Shown here: in pieces, positions 42,950 to 55,400 of the stretch | How positions within the stretch are numbered: the stretch's first letter is position 1 | How the letters are laid out: each line of letters begins with the position of its first letter | From: Phoronis australis | Taxonomy: Eukaryota; Phoronida; Phoronidae | Assembly (NCBI GenBank): GCA_002633005.1 | Contig: NMRA01000385.1 | Span: 127,839-191,838 of the forward strand | DNA: 64,000 nt | Direction: 5' to 3' | Program-made: the position numbers and the translations under genes | The notes under the pieces: model-generated | Seen by the model: only the letters and a program-made list of their open reading frames with translations | Database searches by the model: none | What the model was told of the DNA's origin: nothing

Positions 42950-43250
42950 TTATTTACGTCATAAAAAATAAAAGGCTAGCCTCCCCGAAGAACACTATTA
43001 TAATCAAAAGCATTACCTTCACTACAGCAGCCTATTGCGTCAACTGTTAAGTAATTCCGCTATCTTTGTTGAGTGACAAGCTCCGTTGCTATTCATCCTT
43101 GGCAATCAAGCGTAAGAATACACCAATGGCTGGGGAACAATTTGCAGATTGACGTAGCCAGATCTAGCAGCTTTTTTGGAGAACTGCCGGTCACCGACAA
43201 ACGTAGATTGGAAGATTAAATTTGAGAATTTTATCGGCAATTTGATCGCC
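42950..43250 (+). promoter_or_regulatory. Possible promoter region of gene B
   Basis: A CRE-like TTACGTCA (42953-42960) is followed within a few bases by an A/T-rich TATA-like aaaaaataaaagg. This would put a start site roughly 250 bp upstream of the ATG. Weak, motif-only evidence. Confidence 0.2.
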
Positions 43251-43418
43251 ATGAAATCGGTGATCGTGATCTGTTCGCTTTTCATCTTACTTTATGGTGT
43301 AAAAGGCGGCATCGGATTATCTCCTCACGTGCGGTTTTTGCCCGGGATAGATTACCACTACACCTACAAATCTGACTCGGACGTACTCGGCGCACAGAAC
43401 GTGACCCATATCATCAAG
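43251..43418 (+). CDS. Gene B exon 1: start codon, signal peptide, domain start
   Basis: ATG at 43251 is chosen because a classical signal peptide (MKSVIVICSLFILLYGVKG) follows at once; the frame is open back to 43176 but the extension MENCRSPTN... would bury the signal. Ends ...NVTHIIK at AAG|gtaact, phase 0. The following intron is 8.5 kb, rich in transposon remains, and includes an assembly gap that could hide a further exon. Confidence 0.8.
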
Positions 43419-46400
43419 GTAACTAGTCGTAAATGTTGTTTTCATCAGTTCCATTTCGTTCATTGTTAATTGATATTTGTTAATTGTCTTTAATGACACT
43501 CTTGCGTGATGGGAGGCGGCGCCCTCGACGTATATCAGGGTTTTCACGCGTTAAAAAATCCAAAGGTTCAAGTTTTATGAAAGTATTATGAGGTTAACTT
43601 GGTACATGATTGAGTGAAGATTATTTCACCTGCTAGAAATAAATAACGTTTTTATGAACCAATGTGTTACGGTATTATTATTATTATACGCGTGTAACTC
43701 GCTGGGCCAACAACAAAAACAAGAGCAACATCTAATGTGCGTGTGGATGCGCTACACATTGAAGAAGTTTACTTGACGATACTCAGTGCACAAGCTTTGC
43801 ATCGAGGTTGGTCGTCTTAATCGTGTATCCAGAGATGATAGAATCTGTGAAATTTGCAATGTGGGAGTGATTAATAAAAAATAATTGCAGTCTGATACAT
43901 GTACCAGACGTGCGCAGGCCGCGCATGTGGGCCCAATGCACTGATGACCCGGAACGATTTTTATGCCTTACTAATGTATTGTTAAAATCGAGCTGAGGAC
44001 CTAGAAACCTGACTCAATGGTTTAGCAGTTTGAACTAGTGGGACTCGAACCCACGACCTAGAGTAAAGAAAGCAGGCACCTATCACACTGGGCCACACTG
44101 CCTGTGGGAGTGGCTGGAGAGGAGATACATTTTATTTGTCAGTGCCCAGTTCTCGAGGAGCTCAGAGAAAATTTGTTGCCCGAGATATACCAAGCTGGTA
44201 CACCGACCAAGCAGAGGGGACACTGCCGTTGGACGTCGAAGTGGGTGGGGAGCATCATCTGAGAACTGTGAAACAACTGGATGGGATAATAAAGAAGCTG
44301 GAAATTTGGGGACGAGAACTTTTTTCATTTAGTATTAGCTCTGCAAAAATCAATTTCATTTTAGAAAACACATTTTATCTCCATGCAACCTATGAAAAAG
44401 TTATTTGCGCGATAACATCTTATGGACAAATATTTTCAATGTTTTTAGATATGTTCTATTTCATTTCCACTTTACAGGGTACAAGTCAAATGTCATGGTA
44501 ATATACAAGCACAAGCATGTGTACTTTTTACTGCTATAAAATACAATGGTCTGTGATATCAAAAACATCAAAATAAAATTACCCTCGACAGTCACAGAGT
44601 TGGTTTATAAGCCTCCTATGGTCAATGACTCACGACCTAACTACAAATTTACGTAACATTTTGAACAATCGGGAATGAGATGTTTTAATGCTAACAACCT
44701 GAGTTCGACGACCGTTCATTCTCGTCTAAAGAAAGGAGACACAAGAATAGGCTACAATTCATATTCTTTGCCCTCAGTCTTGACGACGTTGTTGTTGGGG
44801 GTCGTTCGGAGTGTAACGTACTCGCTGATACGCAAACATGAAAATAACATATAAGTGTTACGTTATGCAGGAGCCTAGAAAAGTGACCACACCTGACTAA
44901 CATCAAAATATCGTATCTATAAAACTTTCGGATACTATGCTTTATGCACTGTTCTGTGAAACGCTGTTGGGAATTGTGTTTCACTTTCGAATGAGGGGCT
45001 ATCGAAAATAAGACTTATGAATGTGTATGAAAAATTTCAAAAAGTCGCATAAAACGAAGAAAAGATCAAAGAAATGGTTTTTAAGCTTCTCATGGACAAT
45101 GATGTAGGGCCTAACTACAAATTTACATAAGTTTTGAACAATCGTGAAAAGGAAGTTGTACACGAAGTGATGGTTTTAACAGCGTTTTTTTATTCATATT
45201 GGACATTTATATGTGAAACGAAATTTGATTGAATCATTCATAAATTTCCATTTGCTACCCTTCTTTTTGCTAAAAAGGCACGGGCACGAGACCCAGTGGT
45301 TGGCTTTGGTATTAAGTCAAAAACCAAATTCTACTTCAGAAAATACTTAGTTAAATTATCCAGTTTTGTACGGTAAAGTCGCGTGATTTTCGGACACTGA
45401 AAATTAATTCCAATAGAAAAAATTCATTCTTGGACGAATCTCGCGAAATATCATTTTGTGGTGTCCGAATTTGGCGGGCCTCCAAATTTGGGTTTCCGCT
45501 AGTGTTCGATTCGTGGGTGTACATTATTTCGATGAGCGGTCGTAGTATCAACAATGCTGGCTCGGTCATTTGATAGCAGTATAATTGCAGGTAAATGAGA
45601 CTCAAATGGTCTGAGCGATTAATTTTTGAAAATCTGGCTTTCCCAATAAGAAATGTGCGTCGTCGACGCACAAAGACCGTTCCCAACAAGTGTTGGTTCT
45701 TCTTTTCAAAGATGTGCTTTCTCAATATGAAATATTCGGCTTGCATTGCCGATGCTCAAAAACCGTTCTCGGCAAGAGACGGAATCTTTTCAAAACTGCG
45801 CTATCTCACTTGAAATATCGGCCGGGCTGCGTTGTNNNNNNNNNNNNNNNNNNNNNNNNNNNNNNNNNNNNNNNNNNNNNNNNNNNNNNNNNNNNNNNNN
45901 NNNNNNNNNNNNNNNNNNNNNNNNNNNNNNNNNNNNNNNNNNNNNNNNNNNNNNNNNNNNNNNNNNNNNNNNNNNNNNNNNNNNNNNNNNNNNNNNNNNN
46001 NNNNNNNNNNNNNNNNNNNNNNNNNNNNNNNNNNNNNNNNNNNNNNNNNNNNNNNNNNNNNNNNNNNNNNNNNNNNNNNNNNNNNNNNNNNNNNNNNNNN
46101 NNNNNNNNNNNNNNNNNNNNNNNNNNNNNNNNNNNNNNNNNNNNNNNNNNNNNNNNNNNNNNNNNNNNNNNNNNNNNNNNNNNNNNNNNNNNNNNNNNNN
46201 NNNNNNNNNNNNNNNNNNNNNNNNNNNNNNNNNNNNNNNNNNNNNNNNNNNNNNNNNNNNNNNNNNNNNNNNNNNNNNNNNNNNNNNNNNNNNNNNNNNN
46301 NNNNNNNNNNNNNNNNNNNNNNNNNNNNNNNNNNNNNNNNNNNNNNNNNNNNNNNNNNNNNNNNNNNNNNNNNNNNNNNNNNNNNNNNNNNNNNNNNNNN

Positions 46401-49400
46401 NNNNNNNNNNNNNNNNNNNNNNNNNNNNNNNNNNNNNNNNNNNNNNNNNNNNNNNNNNNNNNNNNNNNNNNNNNNNNNNNNNNNNNNNNNNNNNNNNNNN
46501 NNNNNNNNNNNNNNNNNNNNNNNNNNNNNNNNNNNNNNNNNNNNNNNNNNNNNNNNNNNNNNNNNNNNNNNNNNNNNNNNNNNNNNNNNNNNNNNNNNNN
46601 NNNNNNNNNNNNNNNNNNNNNNNNNNNNNNNNNNNNNNNNNNNNNNNNNNNNNNNNNNNNNNNNNNNNNNNNNNNNNNNNNNNNNNNNNNNNNNNNNNNN
46701 NNNNNNNNNNNNNNNNNNNNNNNNNNNNNNNNNNNNNNNNNNNNGCCGCAGACAGAGAGTGCCACAGGGTCCCGGTGTCCTTGTCGGGATTCATCTTAAT
46801 CTCGGGACACCATGGAGTTCAGGGTGTTGTACCTCAGACGGTACAGGGTGTGAATTAACAAGACCACAAGTACACAGACCAGTGGATGAGCAAGCAAAAT
46901 TGGGTCGCCGCAAGTTAAATCTTTTTTAGGTTTACATCTGGGGTAAAGCTCGTAACGCTAGAACTTCGCTAAAAAGCAAGAATTCATGACATTACCTGAT
47001 GTATTGTGTTTTTGAATTGAAAGCGTGATTTTGGCTAGATTTTTGTATTTCCCAAGACAGCTACTGAACTCTACCCTAGTCTGCGACCAGGGGCGCAAGG
47101 GTGAGAATCTCACGAACACGCTAGACTGAAGACGACGAGACGTTAGGTGAGGCATTGTAAACGAAGCACACGATCACACTATCTTCTTTAGCGAGATTCT
47201 TGCATCTGCGATGATTATCAGAAAGCAACAGACAATTTGTAAGGGTAATGAAACGTGGTTACGTGGATGTACATTAGTTTTTGATATGTGTTATAGCACA
47301 CCGGCGCTTACACAACATAGGACAGGGATGCAATGTCTCTGTAACAATTGCGTGTGCGCCGCGCCCCTTTCTGAGTGCTGGGCCTTGCACTATGTTTGAT
47401 TTTTAACCAGCTTTACTTTGGCTCCGTCTCATTCAGCTGCTGCTGTTCACTATCTACACTACTTTGAACGCGCGATATCCTACGGACAGACTTAGATGTG
47501 GCCTATTGTGAATGGGGGCCTAAACAAAAAATATTTCTCATCATGACGTCAAGAATAAAATCGGAACACGTCGCCGGAGATTTTAGCCACTAACAAGGGC
47601 ATTTGCAAAGGCCAGGACGTTTTAAAAATAAAAACGTTTCGTAAACACGCAAGTTGATGTCAAGCGTGCAAGTTCAATGTCACAGTCCGAAGTCCAACAA
47701 CACGGTCTAATTAAACCAGAGCACATGTTACGCTACAACGAAAAACTTGCAGCCTTCGGTGTATTTCCCATTTGTATTTTCATCAGAAATTTTCGTCATG
47801 CGGGACTCGGTGACTCTTTCCATAGCTAAAGCGCCAAACACAAGCTAAACGCCAGACAATCGAGTAACGGTCATGACATCGTCAAGACAAGGTAAAAATT
47901 ACAAAGCCCGTTACACCAATTCTCAGATTCAAGCCTTATAGAGTAGTAACCATCCGTTGAACGCTTTAGTGACACGGGAGTTGCGTCGATCCCAAATTAG
48001 CGTTTCTAAAATTTTCGTTGTCCGAAAGTCGCGGGGCAAAAATCCGACGTTTATGACATTGTCCGAAGTTCGAAGATCATTAAAAAATAGTTTTTGGACC
48101 TTGTACGAATTTCGTGGACTATGAAAAACTCATTTCTGAAATATTTATTCTTGGTCGAGAATGGCGGGCCGTCCGAAAATCACGCGACTTTACCGTAGAT
48201 GTCTTGAGGCACAGACTTGTCTATGAGGTCTGACATGACTCAGCTCCTCCGCCAAAGCCTTCTATACGTACGTAGACAACTATCCAAAGGACATAACTGA
48301 GAATTAAACACAGACAGATTACTTACAACTATTTACTGGCTGTTTGTTTCCATTTTTACAAGAGTATTCCATTGATGGTACCCCATTCTCAAATTGGATA
48401 AAACGCTACCGTTGTCAATTGGTTAGTAGCAGTAACCATAATTATGTGAATGCAGGTTTTCTCTTTGAGTGTCCTTCATTCCGGCTAACTCGTAAATCAA
48501 AAGACAGGCATTGTCAACTTAAAAAAGTATATATTTGCTGAAATAAAAAATCAGGGATTATAAAAATATATTTGATGTGTACGTGCCATTATTCTTTCAT
48601 TAACACTTTTTAAGTCAAATTTTCATTTTAAGAAAGGTATATTCATAGCAAAATAACGCCACGGTCGATTTTGATGAAAACTATTTTAAATGAAAACTTC
48701 ACGAGTTACCTCAAAAAGCTGTAGCCAGGTAGACATGTGGGATACATAACGGAACCGCTCTTTACTTGGCGGGAGATTCGATTTGAGTTAAAGCCCTGTA
48801 ATCTTGACTTAATTGGGATAAGTAGAAAACAAATATCCAAGGGGCGCACAGTTCCAGAGAGGCTCTGCTAAATCTTTTTTCTTGAAACACGGTATATATT
48901 TCGTATTTGAAGTTCTGCGAGAATGGGAAGAGGTGTTTTGCTAGACATATGTGAAATTGTGGAATATCGTAAAAATGACCAATTTTTGTGAATAAGATTT
49001 GATCGATATCCTTGGGGACATTAATGGGGAGAAAACTGATTTTCTGAGATCAGCGGAAAGGAAATTGCAAACTCCGTTGTCACAGATTAACCATGGCGGA
49101 GTGCAATTCCACTTGATAAGTGGCAGGGCGCTAAGGTCACAGGCCTCAATATTTAAGCGAATGTCTAACAACGGCAAGCATTGGTGCCATGTAATTGTCT
49201 GTCAGAAAATCGACGGATTCAGTTATTTTATCGTGCTGGTCAAGGATGTTTACTCCAAGAAGTCTACACCATCCAAAATTATACCAAAAATGACCCCGTC
49301 TTCCGTAAATCCGATAGTATCCCATAAATCAATTTATGCCTGAGAGTGAACGTATTTTGACAACCTGGACTGAGGAAATGACTGACCTAACCACTCATTC

Positions 49401-52400
49401 CACTCCACTGGGGAAAATGGCCTGTTCGTAGACAGCTCTCCTGTCTGGCATTCCCCTGCTTGAGTTGGCAGCCAATCAAATTATCTGTGTTTTTCACCAC
49501 TCATATGGACCTTGTGACATGCTTTGTTCATATTCAGTGGTTACGATATTTAAAACCGTTTTAACGGCTATTCATCGTGGTCCGAACAGTTTGAAACTCC
49601 GGGCTGTAAAAGTTGGAACTGGAGGGTGGTTGTAAACCGCTGTGAACGGCCGGTGCATATGTAGATGCAAACGTTATAACCCTAAGTCTGACCACTTTAC
49701 GTTCAGTTCTCGGAAAGGACATATTGTTTTAAGCAAGGTTTTCGGTGGCACTGACTTCTTGTCCCTTAAGGCATTGCGGTAATTAACTATTTGTTTCACC
49801 AACCCAACGCCAACTGATATTATAGCCCAAAACCTGTTAAGAACCTGTTTTTAATTCCGATGATTTGGTGACCAAGCTTAGCATAAGTTCATATGCCATC
49901 GACATGTTTGCACGATGTGGAAAATTTCTCGCTTACACTGGTCACCGCTCTGAGTCCCTAAGCCCCAGACAACTTTTACGAACCCTATTCAACACGCCCT
50001 TTGTATTGATGTAGATATGAGCTAATGAAGTGGAAAGGTAATAGCTAGCACTACTTTCTTAACAATGGTGGTCGTTATTACATTCAAATTGTTTTTCTCT
50101 GGCATTTGCACAGAGTTATAAACAAGGTACTTGAACTACACGGTCAACGGACTCATTAACACGGGCACGGACGCATGAACACGACTCACGGACCTGCAAA
50201 CACCGTCCACTGACTCACAAACACGGGAACGGACTCACAAAACGCGATCCACGCACCCAACAAATGCACGGGACACGGACTCATATTCACGAGGAAACAC
50301 GTTTAACGGACCGCCAAACACGGGTCACGGACTCATCGGCTTCCTGGGTCAGCTGACATCTTCATTTTGTCCGTGTCCCGTGCATTTGGGTGCGTGGATC
50401 GTGTTTTGTGAGTCTGTTCCCGTGTTTGTGAGTCAGTGGACGGTGTTTGCAGGTCCGTGAATCGTGTTTACGAGTCCGTTGACCGTGAGGTACCTTGATA
50501 AAGTCTGCAATATGGAGAGCAGTTTTAACTTGATACATTTTAAATATTACGAATAAAAAGACTAAAAAGTTAATTTGCGTTGATCCTGACAAAGACTTCC
50601 CGAAGGATCGTTGGTTTTAAATATGTTCCATACCTGTTTGATCATTTTCCGATTAGGGTTGCTATCTTTTTATTTTGTGTTTAATCGAAGCATCAAAACA
50701 ACTTAATTAGAAGTCAGTTAATTGTGAACCATTCCTGAATTTTCCAGATCGGATTACAGCTACACCAACATGTCAAAGCAAACAAAACTCTTCGTGCCGT
50801 TAGTTGAAGTTCAACTTTCTTTATTAGAACTCGAATCATAAAATATATACAACTGTGCAAATACGGCGATAGCCAAACTGAAGATTTGGAACGTCTGGAC
50901 AATTGTTGCAGTACCTATATAACAGTATTCTAGCTTTTCCTCAGTCACAACAATGAAATCACAGCTCTTAATTACCCACCGACAAACCTCATCCAATGCT
51001 TGCAGTCTCTCGTTAACTACAAAGCTAGCCATCTTAGTTGTCTTTACAGGTGTACAACTACAATCTAAGTATGGAAATTGGCGCATTTGCGCGAATCAGT
51101 TTTCGGGTTAGGCCTAGTGTACTGCTCTTGGAGTGAAGTAGTTCGGCACTGCACTGGGCCATAAGCGATTTTTTAAAAATAATTGATATGTGATTTAGTC
51201 ACTGTGTGTTGCTCATAGATGTTTCAACTTAGCTTAGTTGCATATTAAAAGAATAATCTACATGATATTGTTAACTCTGATCAGCGTTTGAAAATAACTG
51301 AGTATATCAATACGCACAGTCGTTTATCTTCAATCGTGAATGTTTGCAGTTTTTAGCTTAATAGTTCATCGATTTTTAAAAATCGAAAATCAAACTTCGG
51401 TTGTTTTTTTCCATCTGAATACAACTGTGGTATTTGTTTTTAACGAAAATTGTTGGTTAATTAATGCATTTTGAAAATTCTCTAGCATGTACAGGCAGAG
51501 GTGTTTACTACAGTTTATGGTCGGGTAATTAAACTTAATTGGGTCTTGCTCGCACCGGACAATGCGGTCATCACAACTCTGGCGCCGCGCTCTCTTTGAT
51601 CCCGGCAAAAGCCGCTCCGAATGACGAGCGGTGAAAAGTCACAAATACGTGACTTTCATGTTAGCGTATTATTCACGGCGAAGACAGTTTTCAACGCAGT
51701 GAGGGTGTAAAATTGTGGCTACCGAGGGCATCTCGAATTCACTGGGGCACCCAGACTTCTCATGCAATAGGTTTGAACCTGGCGCTACATGCTGCAGTGT
51801 GAGCTAGGCAGTGATTTCAAACTTAAGATTTTAAGGTCACCGCCCATACGATAGGAGAGTGACATCATATGTTTGCAATTTCAGTTACGAATTCGTCACC
51901 ATGAGAACATAGATGAAGTAAGCGGTACTGTATATTCACTTCACGTGGACAGTGTGTCACAGAGTCTGACGGGAAAGGATATCGGTGAGTATATTGTATA
52001 AGACGTGATGGAAATTGCAAGATTTCGTTTCAAAACCTGCACGAGTCCACGGTTTCGTCCTCATCTTGAATACTGTAACTGAGTTAACAAACCAGCGTTT
52101 GTAAGGGAGGCTAAAGGATATAAATCGATTATTTTTCGGGAGATCGCCACTTGAAGATTGTTGTAATATTATTCCCAAGATATACATGATGTTCGCAAAC
52201 TCGTTTTTCTTTGTGATCGGAATTTCCTATGCTGAATTTTGGACCACATTAATCCTAAAATGCTGATGTTGTCTATAGAAATCCGGCAAGTTCATGGGCG
52301 GAGCAGCATTGAAAAAGTGTATATGAGGACTAAAGCCCTGCAGCACCAATGTGGTGCGCCCCCTATAGACTATGAGGGGCGTAGCACTGAAAAAAGTGGG

Positions 52401-55400
52401 GCCTCCTTTGCTTCGCCACCCATTAATTTGCAAGGTCTGTCACCTTTTCAGGGAGTCTCCCTCAGCTCAGTATTATCAACTGTTCATGATCCCTCTGTGA
52501 CGTGAGCGCCGTCCAGTGGCGGATCTAGGATATCACGAGGGGGGGCCCAACATTTTGTCCGGCTGTAAGCATTTGCGCAAACTGAACCACGATTGTAGAT
52601 GCGCATAGCACCGAATGGGGGGAGGTCGGGAGGGGGGTTTGCCCCCCCTCTCGCTCAGGAAATGTTTCTGTTTTTACCTCTAAAAATCAAGCATTTTCCT
52701 TGATTCCTGAAGTATTATTCCAAGAAAAAAAGGAAAAAAAACGGAGAACGTATCAAACAGGAAAATTTGAACGTACCAAAGACTCGAACTCACGACCCGG
52801 CGGATAGAGAGCGCGTACGTTACCACTACACCACCACGATTTAGCTGCTGATGCTACGATAAGAGGCCTTCTTGTTTATGGTCCACAGCTTTTGCGCGCG
52901 AAACCTACTTCTTTTCGTAATGCTTATTATACGTTTTATGTTTTGTGCCATGAATTCTTAACAAATTTGTCGTATTTAAAATAGTCTTCAAATGCCCAAA
53001 AGACCAAATCCGTTTTTTGTGTTGGCAATAATGACGGATTGCTTTGGGAATCGTCTTAAGATAATTATAAGGTTTGACAAAGAGAGTATTGCGAGTTTCT
53101 GAGTAATTCATTTAAAGGCTTCGATTAAAATTCACATCTTACCAGCAGCTTCTGTTTTCTCATCGTCACTCAGGTTGCATTCTCTTTAAAAAATGAAGTA
53201 AATTTTCTTCATTGCACAGTGGAGCAGATGACGAAAACGGAGTCGTAGTGCGCAGCGCCACTGCCGGTCGCCTGGGATATCGCGGGAGAGCCTATACTTA
53301 GCCATAGTTCCGTTACGAATGCGCCGTGTTCCGAATTTGACACTTGAAATTGGGGTTTGAGCCCCCCTCCCCAACACTAAAACTGCTCACATTTAACTCT
53401 TTTTTCATCCGTATAATTTTAATTACCGGGGTTAATTAATAAACTCAACATTTCCCTACGCTCTTACTGTTTTATTTCTTTGCGGCAGCCAAGGGGGGGA
53501 GGGGCCTGGCCCCCCCCTAAATCCGCCTATGCCGTCTATTGATAAAGTCGTGAGTTAAGACTATGTTTAATTTCCAGAAGCTAGAGTGATCTATTATATT
53601 CTAAAAGGATGAACATTGGTCAATTCCTTTATTTGGTACTTACGATGACGAAATTTTCACTCTGCATTTTGATTGGTTTTTACATTTTACTTGAGACTCC
53701 TATTTCAGCGTAATTTGGTACATTCGCAGTGGGAATTTGCCCATAAAAATGGGCCCCACACGCTTAAACGTCGGATTCTACTCGATCTCAATTCTATCTG
53801 CAAAGAATCCCAATCAAACTAACTATCTGTTTGGGTCTTTTTTATTCGAACATTAACGTTTTTCGGCATATTTTTCTTGCTTATGTATTCTTTGGGTTTT
53901 TTGTCAAAGCAGAGATGACGACGGAAGCTAACGATGTGTTGTAAGTTTGGAGAGTTGTATTTTATATTTAGTGCAGTCACTGGTCACCATGGTTCTCTCG
54001 TCTGCGATACGAATGAGTGAAAAAGTACACAAGTATTTTTTATGGGCTATGAACAGTCGACATTTTAAAAACTAAATACATGTAAATCGGTGCTGGTCGC
54101 TGTACAGATTCCCATTAAACCTCCATGCAAAGTACATGCGGTTTTCAAATTATTTTTAATTCAAGCCTAATATCATTACAATCACAATTTTTTACCATCA
54201 CTGATCATCCTGGATTCGGCTGCCCAGCGAACCCAAGATCCAACGCATAAAATCTAATTTCATAAATAATAGCCTAACTATACCTTGTTCAAGCAGTTTT
54301 TTCATAGTCATACTGATAGTTTCAACATAGCTTGTTTGCTCTATTTAGTTCTCTTTGCGAGTACACACGTGCTACTCATGCTCAGTTTGAAATGGTGGAC
54401 TTGAGTATTGGGTTGTATTGACTCTATCTTCAACACATGGCACGCAAAAGTAATTGTCGGGTTCCTGAACTACTGACATGAAAAGAAGGCATGACGTGGA
54501 GGCAAAAGGACAAAAGCACGTCATTTATGACTATGACTGAACTAATTGCACAGAATCCAAAGTGTTAAGACATCCCTGTAATAAAATATAAAATCTGTGT
54601 AATATTTTAGTGCTTCATTATGCCTATTAGTTCTGTAGGACCTTAGAAAAAATTGGCTAATTTTTGAACATCATATCTCAGAAAGGGATGTTGGGATTCA
54701 TTTGAAATATTTAATGTGGTAGATTACATCATAGAGATATGAGTCAGATGCAGATTATTTCAAATGATCATGAAGTAGTAGAGATCATGACCCCTGCTAT
54801 TAATGGTCGCTTGAAAAAATATGACGGGTCCTTTTTCCAAAAACCATTCTTATATGTTTGTGTTTGGATATGGGCAACCCAATTTCCTGACTGCTTACCG
54901 AACATAAAAATAAGCTTGCAACTGTGCATAGTATTTTGTTGCGTACAAAATAACTAAATATTCCCAAGCAGTTCCACTTTCCCAACTTTCCTGCAGCTGT
55001 ACATTTACCGCACAACAAAGAGATACAAAGGACACTCAGGTTTATAACTTTTCATGGAACTCAACACACATTTTGAAAAGTTGACGAATGTGCCTTTGAT
55101 CATATTTTCTATTTTCAGTCACCACCAATCCGGAGAAATGGGATTTAACAAAACCGTAAGTATCCCCATTCTATCGCCCTTTAAAATTTACTTGTTTGGT
55201 AACTTGTCTTACGAACATTGAGGTAGAACAGTGAGGGCCAGAGGATATTTTTGGTTTATATTGGCTTAGAGTTGAATGCCTGTACAGTGGAGTTGCTGAA
55301 GTTTGCACTCACACTTCAAATGACAATAAATATAGTATTAAAACCTTTCTATTAGTATTCCTGACTGATGGGTAAAAACTACCTTTTTGAGCAGGCAAAG

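Larger units (their letters stand above)
41345..43250. other. Intergenic region between genes A and B
   Basis: Beyond the gene A polyadenylation signal it holds a TIR element (41817-42487) and the presumptive upstream region of gene B. A 90-codon frame at 41562-41831 runs into the element's end and looks fortuitous. Confidence 0.5.
45369..48197. mobile_element. 2.8-kb element with perfect 25-bp TIRs and TA flanks
   Basis: cggtaaagtcgcgtgatttt (with cggac, 45371-45395) is perfectly inverted at 48171-48195, and both ends are flanked by TA, a typical TA target duplication. Subterminal parts also resemble each other (ggcgggcc, gtccgaa phrases). The interior includes the gap 45836-46744. No transposase motif is readable in the visible part. 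Sits in intron 1 of gene B. Confidence 0.8.
51985..55118. other. Gene B intron 2
   Basis: Holds the CAGTGGCGG element (52514-53531). A 28-bp stretch with good splice signals at 53913-53940 was considered as an exon and rejected on frame. Nothing else recognised. Confidence 0.5.

Noticed and set aside
45690-46929. Several frames of 320-370 codons across the second N run
   Set aside because: Same artefact of unsequenced bases; the visible ends are low-quality coding.
53913-53940. 28-nt stretch between a CAG-type acceptor and a strong gtaagt donor in gene B intron 2
   Set aside because: Including it shifts the frame so that exon 4 reads into a stop (gttttttgtttgag region). Direct joining of exon 2 to exon 3 keeps all phases.
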